From assembly GCA_023897205.1 (NCBI GenBank), contig JAHWDD010000005.1, positions 186,001-250,000 on the forward strand: DNA of 64,000 nt. Direction: 5' to 3'. Positions 1-10,192 of the stretch are shown here, piece after piece. Origin of the DNA: Exophiala sp. HKRS030 (lineage: Eukaryota; Ascomycota; Eurotiomycetes; Chaetothyriales; Herpotrichiellaceae). A model generated the notes under the pieces. The model made no database searches. It was not told where the DNA came from and was given only the letters and a program-made list of their open reading frames with translations. Within the stretch, counting starts at the first letter, position 1; every line of letters starts with the position of its first letter. A program made the translations under genes and the position numbers.

Positions 1-386
1 GTGCGCTACCTCTACGACCTTGATTCAGCTGCCTTGATCACGTACAAGTGTAATATCTATCATTCTGGCGAATAGCTGACAATTCTAGCACTTTCGGATG
101 GTTGGTTTGCGTGTGCTGAATGACTTACCGTGTTTTCAGGAGACTAGAGGAGCCTAAGAATCAACAATCATAGTCGCACGAATGAGTGTACTCGCATACG
201 GGAATCGCAAGATATCGCATACGTGTCCAAAACAGGGCAATGATCGCACTCTGAACAATTAGGAGATATCGGTGGGGTTAAAAAAGGTATCGAACAACAC
301 TCAGTGAGCCCTCTCCGTTCGTTGCATTGTCGAGAGCCCAATACCAACGGACACTTTCCAGTTGCCTCATTGTGAGAATCTGGGTC
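1..386. other. Left edge, no gene seen
   Basis: This stretch is the 3' flank of the leftward MBL-fold gene. I see only short chance reading frames, with no motif, repeat or splice-joined exon. A gene lying further left may extend toward it, but nothing supports one inside the window. Confidence 0.5.
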
Positions 387-1762
387 CTAGGCTTCCATGG
401 CTTTCGCCAATGCAACAGACGCTCCCTCCATCAACGCGTCTTTGGCATCGAGCCAGGGCCTTCCATTTTTCCAGTATCCATCTACAATAGGAGCCCTCCC
501 AGGCTTTGACTTTCTCGGTAGCTCATTCAGCCAATCCCAATGGCACCTTGACTTCCAACCCAATTGTTTCCAATTGTTCATTGTCTCTTCGGGCGACTGG
601 TTCAAGGTGGGAAGATAACGCAGAAGTGCGCCATCGTGTGAAAGGCAGACGAGTACGGAATCAGAAGCGTCAAATGCCTTGAGTGTGTCCACTGATTGTT
701 GACTGGTTGCGGGGTCTATGTATGACGAGACCGGGCCAGTTGAAACGTTGTAGAATGGTGTTTGCTGCCGATCACCCTTGTCTAGCCCGTGATTTATCAG
801 CGGGTGGTGGTCGGTGAAGACAGAGCAGGGGCATGGCACTGGGAAATTGGCAAGGTCGTCGTCTAGAACACCCTCCGGAAGGATTGCCGGCAGCGGAATC
901 TTGGGATGTGGTCGTAGATCACCCGCGAAGTGGGCGATGTCTCCCCCCATCAATATGAATGTGCTGTCAGGGCCACCGGTAGTCCGTGCGAGGCCGCACA
1001 TGTGTCCAATACAGTGCCCTGGAGTGTCTATCAAACGATTGTCAGCTCTCAGATCGCTAACATGGAGATAGAGCTGTTCAAGCACTGCGGACGTACCAAG
1101 AAGATAAAATGAGCCGTCGCCGAAGAAATCGTGTGCTCTGTACCCTCCTATGATGAAATCATCTTCTTTGTCGAAATCGATCTGCGTCAGTGCCCTACCA
1201 GCAAAATACTCTGCTGCTAGGTACCCGTCAGGATTCTGCGGAAACCCAGGAAGCAGATTCGGTGTCTCTTTCAACCCCGGCCCAACGACAATGCCCGTGG
1301 ATCTTGGGAACAGTGATACATTGCCCGTATGATCCCAGTGGTAGTGTGACCATACAATTGAGTCTGCACAATGATTTTGCATTAGTGTAAGGAATTTTCG
1401 GGATGATATTGCGAGACTGAGAAATGCATACCAATCGACGACAAGTCGATTCCGATTTCCTCGAGGATTTCCGCCACGTCTTTATCTACGCGCAAGCTTG
1501 GTATCATACGGGCTAGGCGTTGCTGGAGAAATGGTGGCAAGTTCCAAAAGTCCTTCCGAATACCAAGATCAAACAGGATCTTCCTCCCGGAGCTTTCATG
1601 CTCGACCAGAAAAGCTATGTCGGTCACATTCAGGAACTCATGACCGGCAGGAACTGGTTCAATCAGAGTTTCCGATCGTACCATCATAACCGCTGTCGTA
1701 TCAATCATACGCACTTTAGTCGTGCTATCAGAGACTGGGAATTGAATACTTTTGTGCTCCAT
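387..1762 (-). CDS. MBL-fold metal-dependent hydrolase (lactonase-like)
   Basis: Two exons joined over a 68-bp intron (1431-1364) give 435 residues. The join restores the zinc-binding signature SHYHWDHTGN, with HxHxDH at residues 117-122. The donor (GTATGC) interrupts a codon just before that motif, so the intron is well supported. A further GGDIAHF segment fits the later metal-ligand region. The family includes N-acyl-homoserine lactonases, glyoxalase II and lactamase-like fungal hydrolases. I infer hydrolysis of a lactone or other ester made in this cluster, but the substrate is not readable. No signal peptide or membrane segment is obvious, so it is probably cytosolic. It is transcribed in the same direction as the SDR at 2114-3149. 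Its promoter is the only one in the cluster where I see neither CCGCGG nor CCGAGG. Confidence 0.82.
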
Positions 1763-2113
1763 GGTCCTCGATTGCTGTGTACGCGGCCTGCTTTAGCAAC
1801 CGATCGGGATGAAGAGGGGGGTGGCATGGTTTTGTACGAGGCACAATACAAATGCCGGGTGAAAACCCCCACTTATTTTCAACGATTCGGCAGAAAGACC
1901 GCTTCATTGCGGGCGAAGCGAGTTTCCAAGAGAAGAATTACCGCAAGACCGCGAACCGTACCTGTTATAGGCGGTTCTGTTCTTTGGCCTAGTGGTGCCT
2001 GAGCTTACGAGTAATAGATATACAGTTTTCCATTCTAGACACTACCAAGTGTTACCCAGTCACCAGCTTGACTAGAACCATGGAGTACTGTTCTATACCC
2101 CCGTGATCGTGTC
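1763..2113. promoter_or_regulatory. Intergenic, MBL gene promoter side
   Basis: This 351-bp gap holds the promoter of the MBL-fold gene and the 3' end of the neighbouring SDR. No CCGCGG or CCGAGG box is present; the nearest match is ACCGCGAACCG near 1950. Nothing else stands out. Confidence 0.3.
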
Positions 2114-3149
2114 TCACCGCTTCCATGCTCTGTCCGCATCTAAGGCTTTCTGTACATCGACTATTGCTTGGTCCTTTTTGCTGGGGAAAGTGTGGGCTCC
2201 TGGGCCTGGGTCATTCAGCAATTTCACCTCCCTCCATTGGTTGCAATGGGTAACCTCGAGAATAGTACCGGCTGGGAAACCAGACTCCGAGAAAGCTACA
2301 CCAAGAAGACCCTGAGCAACCTCATCTGGATGTGCCAGCTTGTCCTTTTCCGGATCAATAAAGCTAAGTGCTTTCGGGTCATCGGTGAATAGAGGTGACC
2401 TAGTTGGCCCTGGAGCTACTGCAGTGACCCTAATGTTGGCCATCTTGTCCAGGCCAGCCATGGCTCGCACGAAACAGCTAATTCCGTGCTTTGACGCTCC
2501 GTACAGGGGCGTCAAAAGGCTGGCTTTCTGCGCTGCGACGCTCGAGATGAGCACAAGGTTACCGGACTGATTTGCCGCGACCCATCGCCTAATGGCAATG
2601 CGCGAGATTCGAATAGGATGTTCCAGGTTCACTCGCAGGACCAAATATGACTTGTCTTCACGTTCATTCCAGAAATTTGGGGCGGACTGGTCGTGGGTCA
2701 GTGTTTGGGTGAAGAAAAATCCGTTCGGCATTAACTCACAGGCTCATAGACGCCGGCACCTGGACAAATGAGGTATGGTAGTCCTCCAAATTCCTTTTCA
2801 TAGACGTCAAAGACACCCTCGAGCTGGTCCCAGTCCGTCACGTCGATCTTGGTGAAGGCGACACGCGGTGCAGGGCCATCTCCATTCCGGGTCCCGCTTT
2901 GAGCACTGGCTTGATTGAGATTATCCATCCACTCTTGCGCAGCCTTGTGCAGGCGAAGGTCCGCAATCAGTACATTTGCCCCTGCTGCGTGCAGCTTCTT
3001 GACAAAGGCATTACAAATACCTATATCCGACCGGTCAGCGTCAATGTCAATGTGTTGTGGCAGCAACGCTACCTACCCGAGCCGCCCCCTGTGACAATAG
3101 CACCCTTGCCCCTCAAATCTGGATATTTAGGCGCTGATGGCGTTGACAT
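2114..3149 (-). CDS. Short-chain dehydrogenase/reductase (SDR-A)
   Basis: Three exons (3149-3077, 3020-2740, 2686-2114) give 308 residues. The start ATG at 3149 lies in a short first exon that supplies the Rossmann motif VTGGGSGI (residues 19-26). Without that exon the protein would lack its cofactor site, which decides the start. The catalytic serine (ISSVAAQ) and YGASK tyrosine/lysine pair are present. The overall pattern is closest to classical SDRs of the 15-hydroxyprostaglandin dehydrogenase type, so NAD(H)-dependent oxidation of a secondary alcohol is likely. The substrate is unknown. The gene is divergent from SDR-B across a 398-bp shared promoter with a CCGCGG box, which suggests coregulation. 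Confidence 0.85.
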
Positions 3150-3547
3150 TTTGATAGGGGCTGCTTCGGCTTTAAAAAGTTGATCTCAAGATCTGATTGG
3201 TCAGCTGCGCGAACGTGTTGTCTGTCCTCCGTCACCTTTCGAGGATTTGGAAACGAGTTCGCTCCATTTACGTTTCGAGCGGAAAATCGCTTGTTCATGT
3301 ATACGAGTGTCCCGGTATAGGCAGCAGCGCGTTGAGTGTTTGGTAGCCTGCGGTCCAAGGCTATGCATGAGCCGCGGAAACATACCTCAGCGGGCTAGCC
3401 CGTTTCAGCTGATTGTACCCACAGGTTAACGCCTAAAGACCCACCATTGTTTCCTCGGTTCGGTCTGAAGTACGCGAGCATGAGGCGGCCGTCAATCATG
3501 ATATAGACAGAGTAGTTTTGGGTCAGACGACGCAATTAATTGATGCA
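3150..3547. promoter_or_regulatory. Divergent promoter SDR-A/SDR-B with CCGCGG box
   Basis: This is the shared upstream region of two divergent SDR genes. It contains CCGCGG at 3372-3377, a perfect 12-bp palindrome CGGGCTAGCCCG at 3391-3402, and CCTCGG at 3453-3458. CGG/CCG triplets in inverted order are the usual form of Zn2Cys6 protein sites. The cluster encodes such a regulator at 35595-38260, but the assignment is inference. Confidence 0.5.
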
Positions 3548-4522
3548 ATGGCCGCCGTGAAGCATCTGAGCTCATTGAGTAATAGAGTCGCAATCGTGAC
3601 CGGCGGCAGTTCAGGATTAGGACGAGCCGTTGTACAGGCATTCGCCGCCGCTGGAGCTCATGTTGTCTCTGCAGACCTCTCACCTAAGCCCCCTGTCACA
3701 CCGATCCTTGAGAAGAGATACAAAGAAACAGACTTCCACACCCCAACAGTGGAACTCGCCAATACGAATTGGCCCAGCAACATCGACGGCCGACCACGGG
3801 CAATTTTCCAGAAGTGCGATGTTACAAAAGAGGCAGACGTAGAGGCAACGGTTCAACAGGCAGTGAAGTCCTACGGGCGACTTGACATACTGGTTAATAA
3901 TGCAGGCACGTACTCAATTGCGATTTTCCATGGTCCCCTAGTCCATGGCCGTGGCTGGTGCGAGGCGAAGTCGAAACGTAATCTCTAACATTGCTGTACA
4001 GGAATAGCTCCAGAACTTACGACAGGCCCCGTGCGCATTCACGATCAAGAGGTCTCCGTTTTGGACAGAGTACTGTCCGTCAACGCTAGGGGCACTTGGT
4101 TGGGGGTGAAGCACTCAGTCAAACAAATGCTGTCACAGCAACCTGACGTCAATGGCATTCGCGGTCGGATTGTGAATGTGGGAAGCATCTTGAGTCGAGT
4201 CGGTGCCGTAGGGTCAACCTGTTACTGCTCGTCCAAGGGTTCAATAACACAGTTGACAAGGGCCGCCGCACTGGAGTATGCGCGAGATGGTATTCCCATA
4301 AATTCGGTTTTACCTGGATACATGGAGTCGAATATGGTTGAGGGCTTGTACAGAGACAATGGGGAGGATGCCATCACAACGTTGATTGGGGAAATGTGCC
4401 CAGTAGGCAGGGTCGGAAGAGCAGAAGAGGTGGCTCAGGCAGTCGTGTATCTGTCGGGAGATCAGGCAAGCTACATGACCGGAGTCGAACTTCCAGTCGA
4501 CGGCGGGTTTTTGATACGGTAA
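3548..4522 (+). CDS. Short-chain dehydrogenase/reductase (SDR-B)
   Basis: Two exons (3548-3905 and 4002-4522) encode 292 residues. The Rossmann motif TGGSSGLG is at residues 18-25, followed by the NNAG motif and catalytic YCSSK, with a serine in VNVGSILS. The intron 3906-4001 uses a GC donor (AG|GCACGT). Only this choice restores the family sequence NNAGIAPE across the junction in phase, because a GT donor two bases later breaks the frame. The C-terminal part (VYLSGDQASYMTG) is typical of classical SDRs. A 25-30 residue insertion after the second beta strand (about residues 55-80) is longer than usual. Expected role: NAD(P)-dependent alcohol/ketone conversion. It follows the divergent promoter shared with SDR-A. 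Confidence 0.85.
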
Positions 4523-4798
4523 AAGTAGCTCTACATAGTATGCAAAAAGGGTTGAATGGAATTGAAACCCTGTCTCAGACCCCGGAATTTGAGACTGACG
4601 TAATCACATGGCTCCGTATCTTCGCTGGTTATGTTCATTATGTCCGCGGCTGTCAGTCTGGCGGGCCGCTTCACCAATCCCGTGCCGAGTTGTGTCCTTG
4701 GTGCTGGGGTATAAGGAGTCGGAGACATCGCCATCGCGAGTGAATATCAAGACCACAGAACGATTACTTTTGATTGTAAACCGCGACTCTACATCAAC
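4523..4798 (+). promoter_or_regulatory. SDR-C promoter with CCGCGG box
   Basis: CCGCGG lies at 4644-4649, about 150 bp upstream of the SDR-C start. It sits inside the 12-mer GTCCGCGGCTGT (4642-4653), which recurs exactly in the promoter of the gene at 7552 (7302-7313). Confidence 0.45.
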
Positions 4799-5711
4799 AT
4801 GCCTCTTACACAAACGGCGATCGTAACCGGTGCTGGTCAAGGGTTAGGGGCTGCGTTGGCCCGAAAGCTTGCCTCTCGCGGAATCAACGTCCTCGTTGCA
4901 GATCTCAACGAGACTACAGGCCCTCAAGTGGCACAGGAACTCAAGGGTCAATTTGGCGTGGATGCTTTTTTTGTCAGGACTGATGTCAGCAATGAAGACG
5001 ATGTTAAAGCGATGGTCAAGGCGGCCGTCGATCGCTGGGGCAGGCTCGATTACGCATGCAACAATGCAGCTATTGGAGAGGTCATCACTTTCACGGAGAA
5101 AGATTACAGTGTACAGAACTTCGACAGGTGAGTCTGATGTAGAAGATCGTGAGCCAACAATTCTGACAGGCTGGTACAGGATGTACAGCGTTCTTCCTCG
5201 GGCCGCATGGCTCTGCCAGAAGTACGAATGCGAACAAATGCTGAAACAACCTCCCAGACAGGTGCAGCTCGGACCATCTTCCAAGACTGTACCATCACGA
5301 GGTTCGGTGGTGAACATTGCATCCGTTGCCGGACTGGTAGGCATGGGCCAACCTGGATACGCTGCCGCCAAAGCCGCAGTCCAATCGGTGACTCGCACTG
5401 GGAGTCAGTTCTATGGCTCTTCTCATATTCGGATCAACACTGTTTCGCCGGGTGCAATCATGAGTGATGGGTTTCACAAATGGCTTCCCACTCTTGAGGT
5501 TCGAGCGAAAGAATTTGTAGAGAACAACATCATCTCCGGGCCCCCAGCGAAAAGAATGGGTCAGCCAGAAGAGCTCGCGGCGACAGTAAGTTGGCTGCTG
5601 AGTGATGAGAGCACGTTCATGCACGCTTCGAATGTGATTTGTGACGGAGGGTACTACAACACTCGCTACGCTGCCGAGCCCGCGCCAGAGGGAAATCTGG
5701 TAGGAATCTGA
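4799..5711 (+). CDS. Short-chain dehydrogenase/reductase (SDR-C)
   Basis: Two exons (4799-5127, 5180-5711) give 286 residues. The cofactor motif TGAGQGLG is at residues 10-17, then the NNAA motif, a catalytic serine in VNIASVAG and YAAAK. The intron 5128-5179 (GTGAGT...CAG) joins in phase at an arginine codon. An acceptor 10 bp upstream would shift the frame. The C-terminus shows the WLLSDESTF...DGGY block seen in most classical SDRs. Likely an NAD(P)-dependent oxidoreductase acting on a cyclic alcohol or ketone. It lies downstream of SDR-B in the same orientation with its own CCGCGG box. Four classical SDRs in one cluster suggest several successive alcohol oxidations. Confidence 0.87.
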
Positions 5712-6220
5712 TCTAGAAACTTTGGACGTACTGAGATAGCCTCTTGACAGTCAAACCTTCTCGGGCTTCAATGAAGAGCAAATGGCGCTTGCTTCTATTG
5801 TGGCCTCGGACATTGTTCGTTAAGTGGAACCATAGATCATAACCGGCATGATCGGCACAGGCTTGAGGCCGGTAAGCGTGCTCATCTCTGTACAGGAGAC
5901 GTGTATCGATTAAAATTTAGGTTTCTTGAACCGGCTACGTGGAAGGGATGCATCTGGAGCGACTCCGTTGTGGCGAGTGTTCTGATGGAAAAATGCATGT
6001 GTCCTAGCAGCATACCGAGATGGGGATCCACCGCCGTGGCACTCCGCGGTAGTGTCAATAGACTCCACAGCTTCGGGCTGTCCAGAATCCTCGGAATGTT
6101 TAATTAGGTGGGCACCGGGCACGAAATATTTCCAGAAGCGCACGAGTGCTTTACAGGGTCGAGTTCATCTGGCCGCGACCTCAATATCGACTAGAAAGAT
6201 AACGAGAGCAAGCATCCACC
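5712..6220 (+). promoter_or_regulatory. Enoyl-CoA hydratase promoter with CCGCGG box
   Basis: A 509-bp gap upstream of the hydratase. It contains CCGCGG at 6044-6049, about 175 bp before the start codon. No gene or repeat is visible in the rest. Confidence 0.45.
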
Positions 6221-7075
6221 ATGGTGAAAACGAAATTTCAGACCCAGCCACCCACTGATCGTCACTACACACTGAGCTATCCTCACGAATCAATTGTTCT
6301 TGTCGTCCTCAACAACCCCAAAGGGCTCAACTCGATAACGAGTCACGGGAATTGGGCTTTCGATGCCCTTTGGCAATGGTACGACAATGAGCCCTCGCTC
6401 ATCTGTGCCGTCATTACTGGCGCTGGGAGAGCATTTTGCGCCGGGGCAGATCTCAAAGAGTGGAACCAAACGAATGACGAAGGCAATGTGCTCAGACATA
6501 TGCCCCCCAGCGGGTTTGGCGGTATCAGCCGTCGCAGTGGAAAGAAGCCTATTATAGGCGCTATCAACGGTCTGGCATACGGCGGTGGAATGGAGATGGT
6601 TGCCAGTATGGATTTGGTGGTCGCAAGCAAGAATGCAAAGTTTTGTTTGTCGGAAGTCAAAAGAGGTGTCGCGGCCGTTGGGGGGTTCTTGCCGAGACTC
6701 GTCAGAACAATTGGCAGAGTGAGAGCAATGGATATGGGCCTGACCGGTCGAACAGTGTCTGCGCAGGAGGCACTATCCTGGGGTTTCATCAATGAGGTCT
6801 CCGAAGATGCACCCGCTGACTCAGAAGTGATGGACAGGCCGGTAGTCCAGAAGGCGCTACAGTGGGCGAAGAACGTGGCCATAAATAGCCCTGATGCAGT
6901 TATTGTTACCAGAGCCGGCATCACCTCTGGCTGGGAGGATGGATCTGCAGAGCATGCAACTGCTCAGGTCTTGGATGTCTGGCAGCGAAGGCTTCTCAAT
7001 GGCGAGAATCTCAAGGAGGGGGTCAAGGCATTCGTTGAGAAGAGAGCACCGAAATTCAGTGGCTGTAAGTTGTAA
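6221..7075 (+). CDS. Enoyl-CoA hydratase/isomerase, probable peroxisomal
   Basis: A single exon encodes 284 residues of the crotonase superfamily. The oxyanion-hole segment AFCAGADLKEW is at residues 71-81 and GLAYGGGMEMV at 117-127. Both glutamates corresponding to the hydratase pair of rat mitochondrial hydratase appear to be present, at 125 (GGGMEM) and 145 (LSEVKR). That favours hydratase rather than pure isomerase or thioesterase activity. The last three residues are CKL, which fits the PTS1 pattern [SAC][KRH][LM], so peroxisomal import is likely. Together with the acyl-CoA ligase at 29226-31300 it suggests a beta-oxidation branch for an acid released in this pathway. No thiolase or acyl-CoA oxidase is encoded nearby, so general enzymes would have to complete the cycle. 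Confidence 0.9.
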   Translation: MVKTKFQTQPPTDRHYTLSYPHESIVLVVLNNPKGLNSITSHGNWAFDALWQWYDNEPSLICAVITGAGRAFCAGADLKEWNQTNDEGNVLRHMPPSGFGGISRRSGKKPIIGAINGLAYGGGMEMVASMDLVVASKNAKFCLSEVKRGVAAVGGFLPRLVRTIGRVRAMDMGLTGRTVSAQEALSWGFINEVSEDAPADSEVMDRPVVQKALQWAKNVAINSPDAVIVTRAGITSGWEDGSAEHATAQVLDVWQRRLLNGENLKEGVKAFVEKRAPKFSGCKL

Positions 7076-7551
7076 AATGTCGCTGAGCAAATGAGAAAAG
7101 GAGAGAATCGACATCACCTCCCTGCTTGAGGCTGGTCGATGAGGCGCAATTCGTTTTCATCGCCTGTAATACGCATTACTGGATCGAAGAGGAGCTCAAT
7201 AAAGGATGCTACTCTTCAGCAACACGATAGAGGCTCACACGGTCAATGTGAAATTCAGACACGGCCTGTTCCCCGTTGCGCAAAGGAGGCTTCAATAACA
7301 CGTCCGCGGCTGTTCTTGCCAAGGTGAAACAATTTCTTATCCGCCTCTAGCAACGTGATCGGTACGTCAACCCGAGAATATGCGCGGGAGCTATTGCAGC
7401 CGTAAGTCAGCCACAGGGGTTAAGTTGGGGCTCAGCACCATCGTCAGCCGTCCACCTCACTCTATGACTTGGGTTCACACGGCAACACGCATGCAAGGCA
7501 CAACAGCTTTAATCCAATTGTAACTGCTAGATTTACTGTCCGCGAGCAAAC
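7076..7551 (+). promoter_or_regulatory. Intergenic with CCGCGG box
   Basis: This 476-bp gap carries CCGCGG at 7304-7309, about 245 bp upstream of the next start codon, in the repeated 12-mer GTCCGCGGCTGT (7302-7313). No coding sequence is seen. Confidence 0.45.
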
Positions 7552-8067
7552 ATGGTAGACCCATTCCAAGGAACATGGAATGTTGATCTCACGAGCAAGG
7601 AGAGTCGCATTTGGGATGCTGAGAAAGAAACCTATGTCGCCGACAATATTGGCTCGGAAATTACGAAGATGAAGATCGAGAATGGGGTCCAAGAGTATGA
7701 GGTCCTTTATGGGCAGAATCCGACATTACGAATGGGTTATACCTCACGCTACGACAGTACAGACTGGGCTCCCTACACAGTGAGAGGCATCGAAGGGGTC
7801 CCAGAACAAGATCAAGAGCGGGCAGCGATTGAGTTCCGTGAACGTACAAAGAGCCCATATCCTTTTGCTATCGGTAAACCCATTCAATATGTCCGCACCA
7901 TCAAAGTGGATGAGCGTACGCATTACCGTATCAGCAAGGATGTCAACGGCCAGGCGGACTTTATCCTTATGCGGCGCATGGATGAGAGCCAGGATACGTA
8001 TGTGGCAACGCTGATTGATGTATCGGGACGAATCTTGATCGTCCGCCGCTTTAGACGGGTGCAGTAA
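7552..8067 (+). CDS. Small conserved-looking protein, lipocalin-like character
   Basis: An intronless frame of 171 residues starts in a normal context after a CCGCGG-bearing promoter. I do not recognise the family. The N-terminus (FQGTWNVDL) resembles the Gly-x-Trp opening of lipocalin/fatty-acid-binding barrels. The rest alternates polar and hydrophobic residues as expected for beta strands (EYEVLYG, YVRTIKVDERTHYRI, ILIVRRFRRV). There is no signal peptide, membrane segment or cysteine pair. A cytosolic beta barrel that binds a hydrophobic intermediate, or a small enzyme of that fold, would fit a catabolic cluster. This is inference from sequence texture only. It sits in a run of co-oriented genes between the hydratase and the lactonase. 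Confidence 0.65.
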   Translation: MVDPFQGTWNVDLTSKESRIWDAEKETYVADNIGSEITKMKIENGVQEYEVLYGQNPTLRMGYTSRYDSTDWAPYTVRGIEGVPEQDQERAAIEFRERTKSPYPFAIGKPIQYVRTIKVDERTHYRISKDVNGQADFILMRRMDESQDTYVATLIDVSGRILIVRRFRRVQ

Positions 8068-8265
8068 CGGATAATTCTCGAGGCGCGGACTATGGGCTGA
8101 GGTGTTATTACCAGATGTTGTTTGGCAACGGGTCACTACCCGAGGGGTGGGTTCGGTATTTCGAAGCCATAACTAGAGATGGGGTAGAAATGCTTAACTA
8201 CTCAACATCCCGGACTGCAAATTGTGTAGGCTATTGATATTGAATAACAACTTCAGCTTCCGAAG
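8068..8265 (+). promoter_or_regulatory. Lactonase promoter with CCGAGG box
   Basis: Short gap of 198 bp. CCGAGG lies at 8140-8145, about 125 bp before the lactonase start. No CCGCGG is present. Confidence 0.35.
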
Positions 8266-9803
8266 ATGCCAAGCTTGAAGTCTCTAACCGCCCTTTTGAT
8301 TGTGCTCGTGGCATGTGCCTGGTATGAGCCGTATTGGATCTTGAACACTTTTGCAGGGCGCCGAGCAAATCCAGCTTCCGCAACTGGGCTACTAAACCAT
8401 GGATCGCTGAACAACGACAGGTGTTGGAAAAATTCAAGTAAGCTTGCAGTCTTACCCTCGGGGCATTGTCTGACCGGTTACAGTTGGCAAGGCATGTGAG
8501 GATGTCCGTATCCACCACGACTCTGGTGTAGCTTTCCTAGGTAGGCATCTATCCGAGTGCTAGTCTTCCTATCCTGATAGCGGAAAGCATGCGGGTATCC
8601 AGAGACAAGGCAGTATTTTTTTCCACCCATTGGGAACCACGATAAAGAACGGGCTTCCACTTATCTTGAGTACTTTGTAAAGTATGACCTAAAGGTAAAA
8701 GGAATTGAACAAAGGGCGTCTCTTTTGTTGACGACCAGCCAGACAAACTCAACCACACGTCTCCGGGTGGAAGGACTCGATCCCGCACAGGACCTTGTGC
8801 TCCATGGTATGGATGTGGTTTCGAGCTCAAACGAGTCCATGGTGAGCTAGAAGATCCAAGAACAACAACAGAGCAGAAGGCACTAAGCGATTCAAGATTT
8901 ACATCTTTGCTGTGAATCATGCCCGTGATGGAGAGAGCATTGTCAAATTTTCCCATGATCTCGGCACTGATACTCTCAGATTCGAGCAAGAGTTCAAGCA
9001 TTCTGCAATCAGGACACCGAACGCAGTAGCTGCCGCAAGTCCTAGGTAAGTGGTCCTTCCCGACGAGCAAGCCAAAATCTTACGAAACAGTTCATTCTTC
9101 GTTAGCAATGATCACTACTTCTACGGAGGTACTCTGGGTGGCGTTCCACGACATCTGGAGCACAAGTACGGTCCGTTCTGGTGGGCATCCAATGTTGTGC
9201 ATTGCTCAACCACTGATGATTTCGTGAATTGCAAAACCGTCTCTCCGAAATGGTCGCTTCTTGCGGCTAACGGGGCTGTATTGGTGGAAAACGGCACTAA
9301 GCTATTGATCAACGATCTACTTGACGCGAGCACGACCATCTATCGGGTCGAACCGCAATCCAACATGCTTACATTTATGAAGAAGATAGTGAGTACGAAG
9401 GAAGGCTCCCAGTGGTCACCGCTAAATCAGTTGATGTAGTCTCACGGCTCGCAAGTAGACAATCTTTCACTTGTGTCTGGGTCAGAAGATGTCTTAGTCT
9501 GCGGTAAGCAATCAAGGACGGTTCGTCTGGGACAGAACGCTAAATATTGCTTCGCCAGCATTTCCTGACATCGCAAAAACCTGGGAACGATTATCGCAGC
9601 CGCTGAATACCAGCCTTCATGTCGATGCAGCTATTATTCGTCTTGGCAAGGGGGACGAATACCGTCCCAAACTACTCTACTGGGACGACGGATCGCTTTT
9701 GAGCGTACTGACAGGCGCTGCTTTTGATGACAAACGCCAAACATTAGTTGCTGGGGGGGCGATCGAGCAACACTTTATTGTCTGCGATATCAGTGACGCT
9801 TAG
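8266..9803 (+). CDS. Paraoxonase/arylesterase-like lactonase
   Basis: Seven exons (8266-8437, 8484-8540, 8588-8841, 8888-9045, 9091-9388, 9440-9503, 9559-9803) give 415 residues. They match the six-bladed propeller paraoxonase family: CEDVRIHH near residue 60, FPPIGNHD, LHGMDVV, FAVNH, SNDHYFYGG (219-227; PON1 calcium-ligand Asn/Asp region), VDNLSL and the C-terminal VAGGAIEQHFIVC. Every junction restores one of these motifs. The N-terminus starts with a hydrophobic stretch (LTALLIVLVACAW) that looks like a signal anchor, as in animal PON1, so a membrane-attached or lumenal location is likely. Family members open lactones and aryl esters with calcium. In this cluster it could open the lactone made by the Baeyer-Villiger-type monooxygenase. 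The promoter has CCGAGG. Confidence 0.85.
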
Positions 9804-10192
9804 CTCGGTCATTTCATATCATGGTGAAGCAGTGTCGGTGAAGGGGTTTGAGTGAAATGGATGTTATTCTGCGAGTTGACTTATACTTCGTCACGAGCTA
9901 GCAGAGTAGTACATGTATTTTGTGGACGTACAAGTTGACCCTGTTCGACTACTTCTTGATGGGGCGATAGAGCTGTTTGTGACTAGATTGATCAAATCTG
10001 AACCGCGGGACCGCGATTTACCGCGGGGTGGGTACACAAGAACAGCCTGTGGACGATTACCTATGGTATCACATAAAATATTTCCAATCGAGAAGACCAT
10101 CTTAGACAAGGAGAAGCAATCATCTAGACATGAACAGTCTGCATCGACGCACATGATATTCTGAGCCATCACCGACGATAAAGGCACTTAGC
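9804..10192 (+). promoter_or_regulatory. Amidohydrolase promoter with two CCGCGG boxes
   Basis: Two CCGCGG boxes, 10003-10008 and 10021-10026, lie 18 bp apart with a CCGCGA half-copy between them, about 170-190 bp upstream of the start codon. This is the densest box array in the cluster. Confidence 0.5.

Noticed and set aside
9504..9516. Apparent 13-nt intron or frameshift in the lactonase gene
   Set aside because: A normal 55-nt intron (9504-9558) with a TAAAT branch-like site joins VLVC to AFPDIAK in phase and restores the family sequence, so no frameshift is needed.
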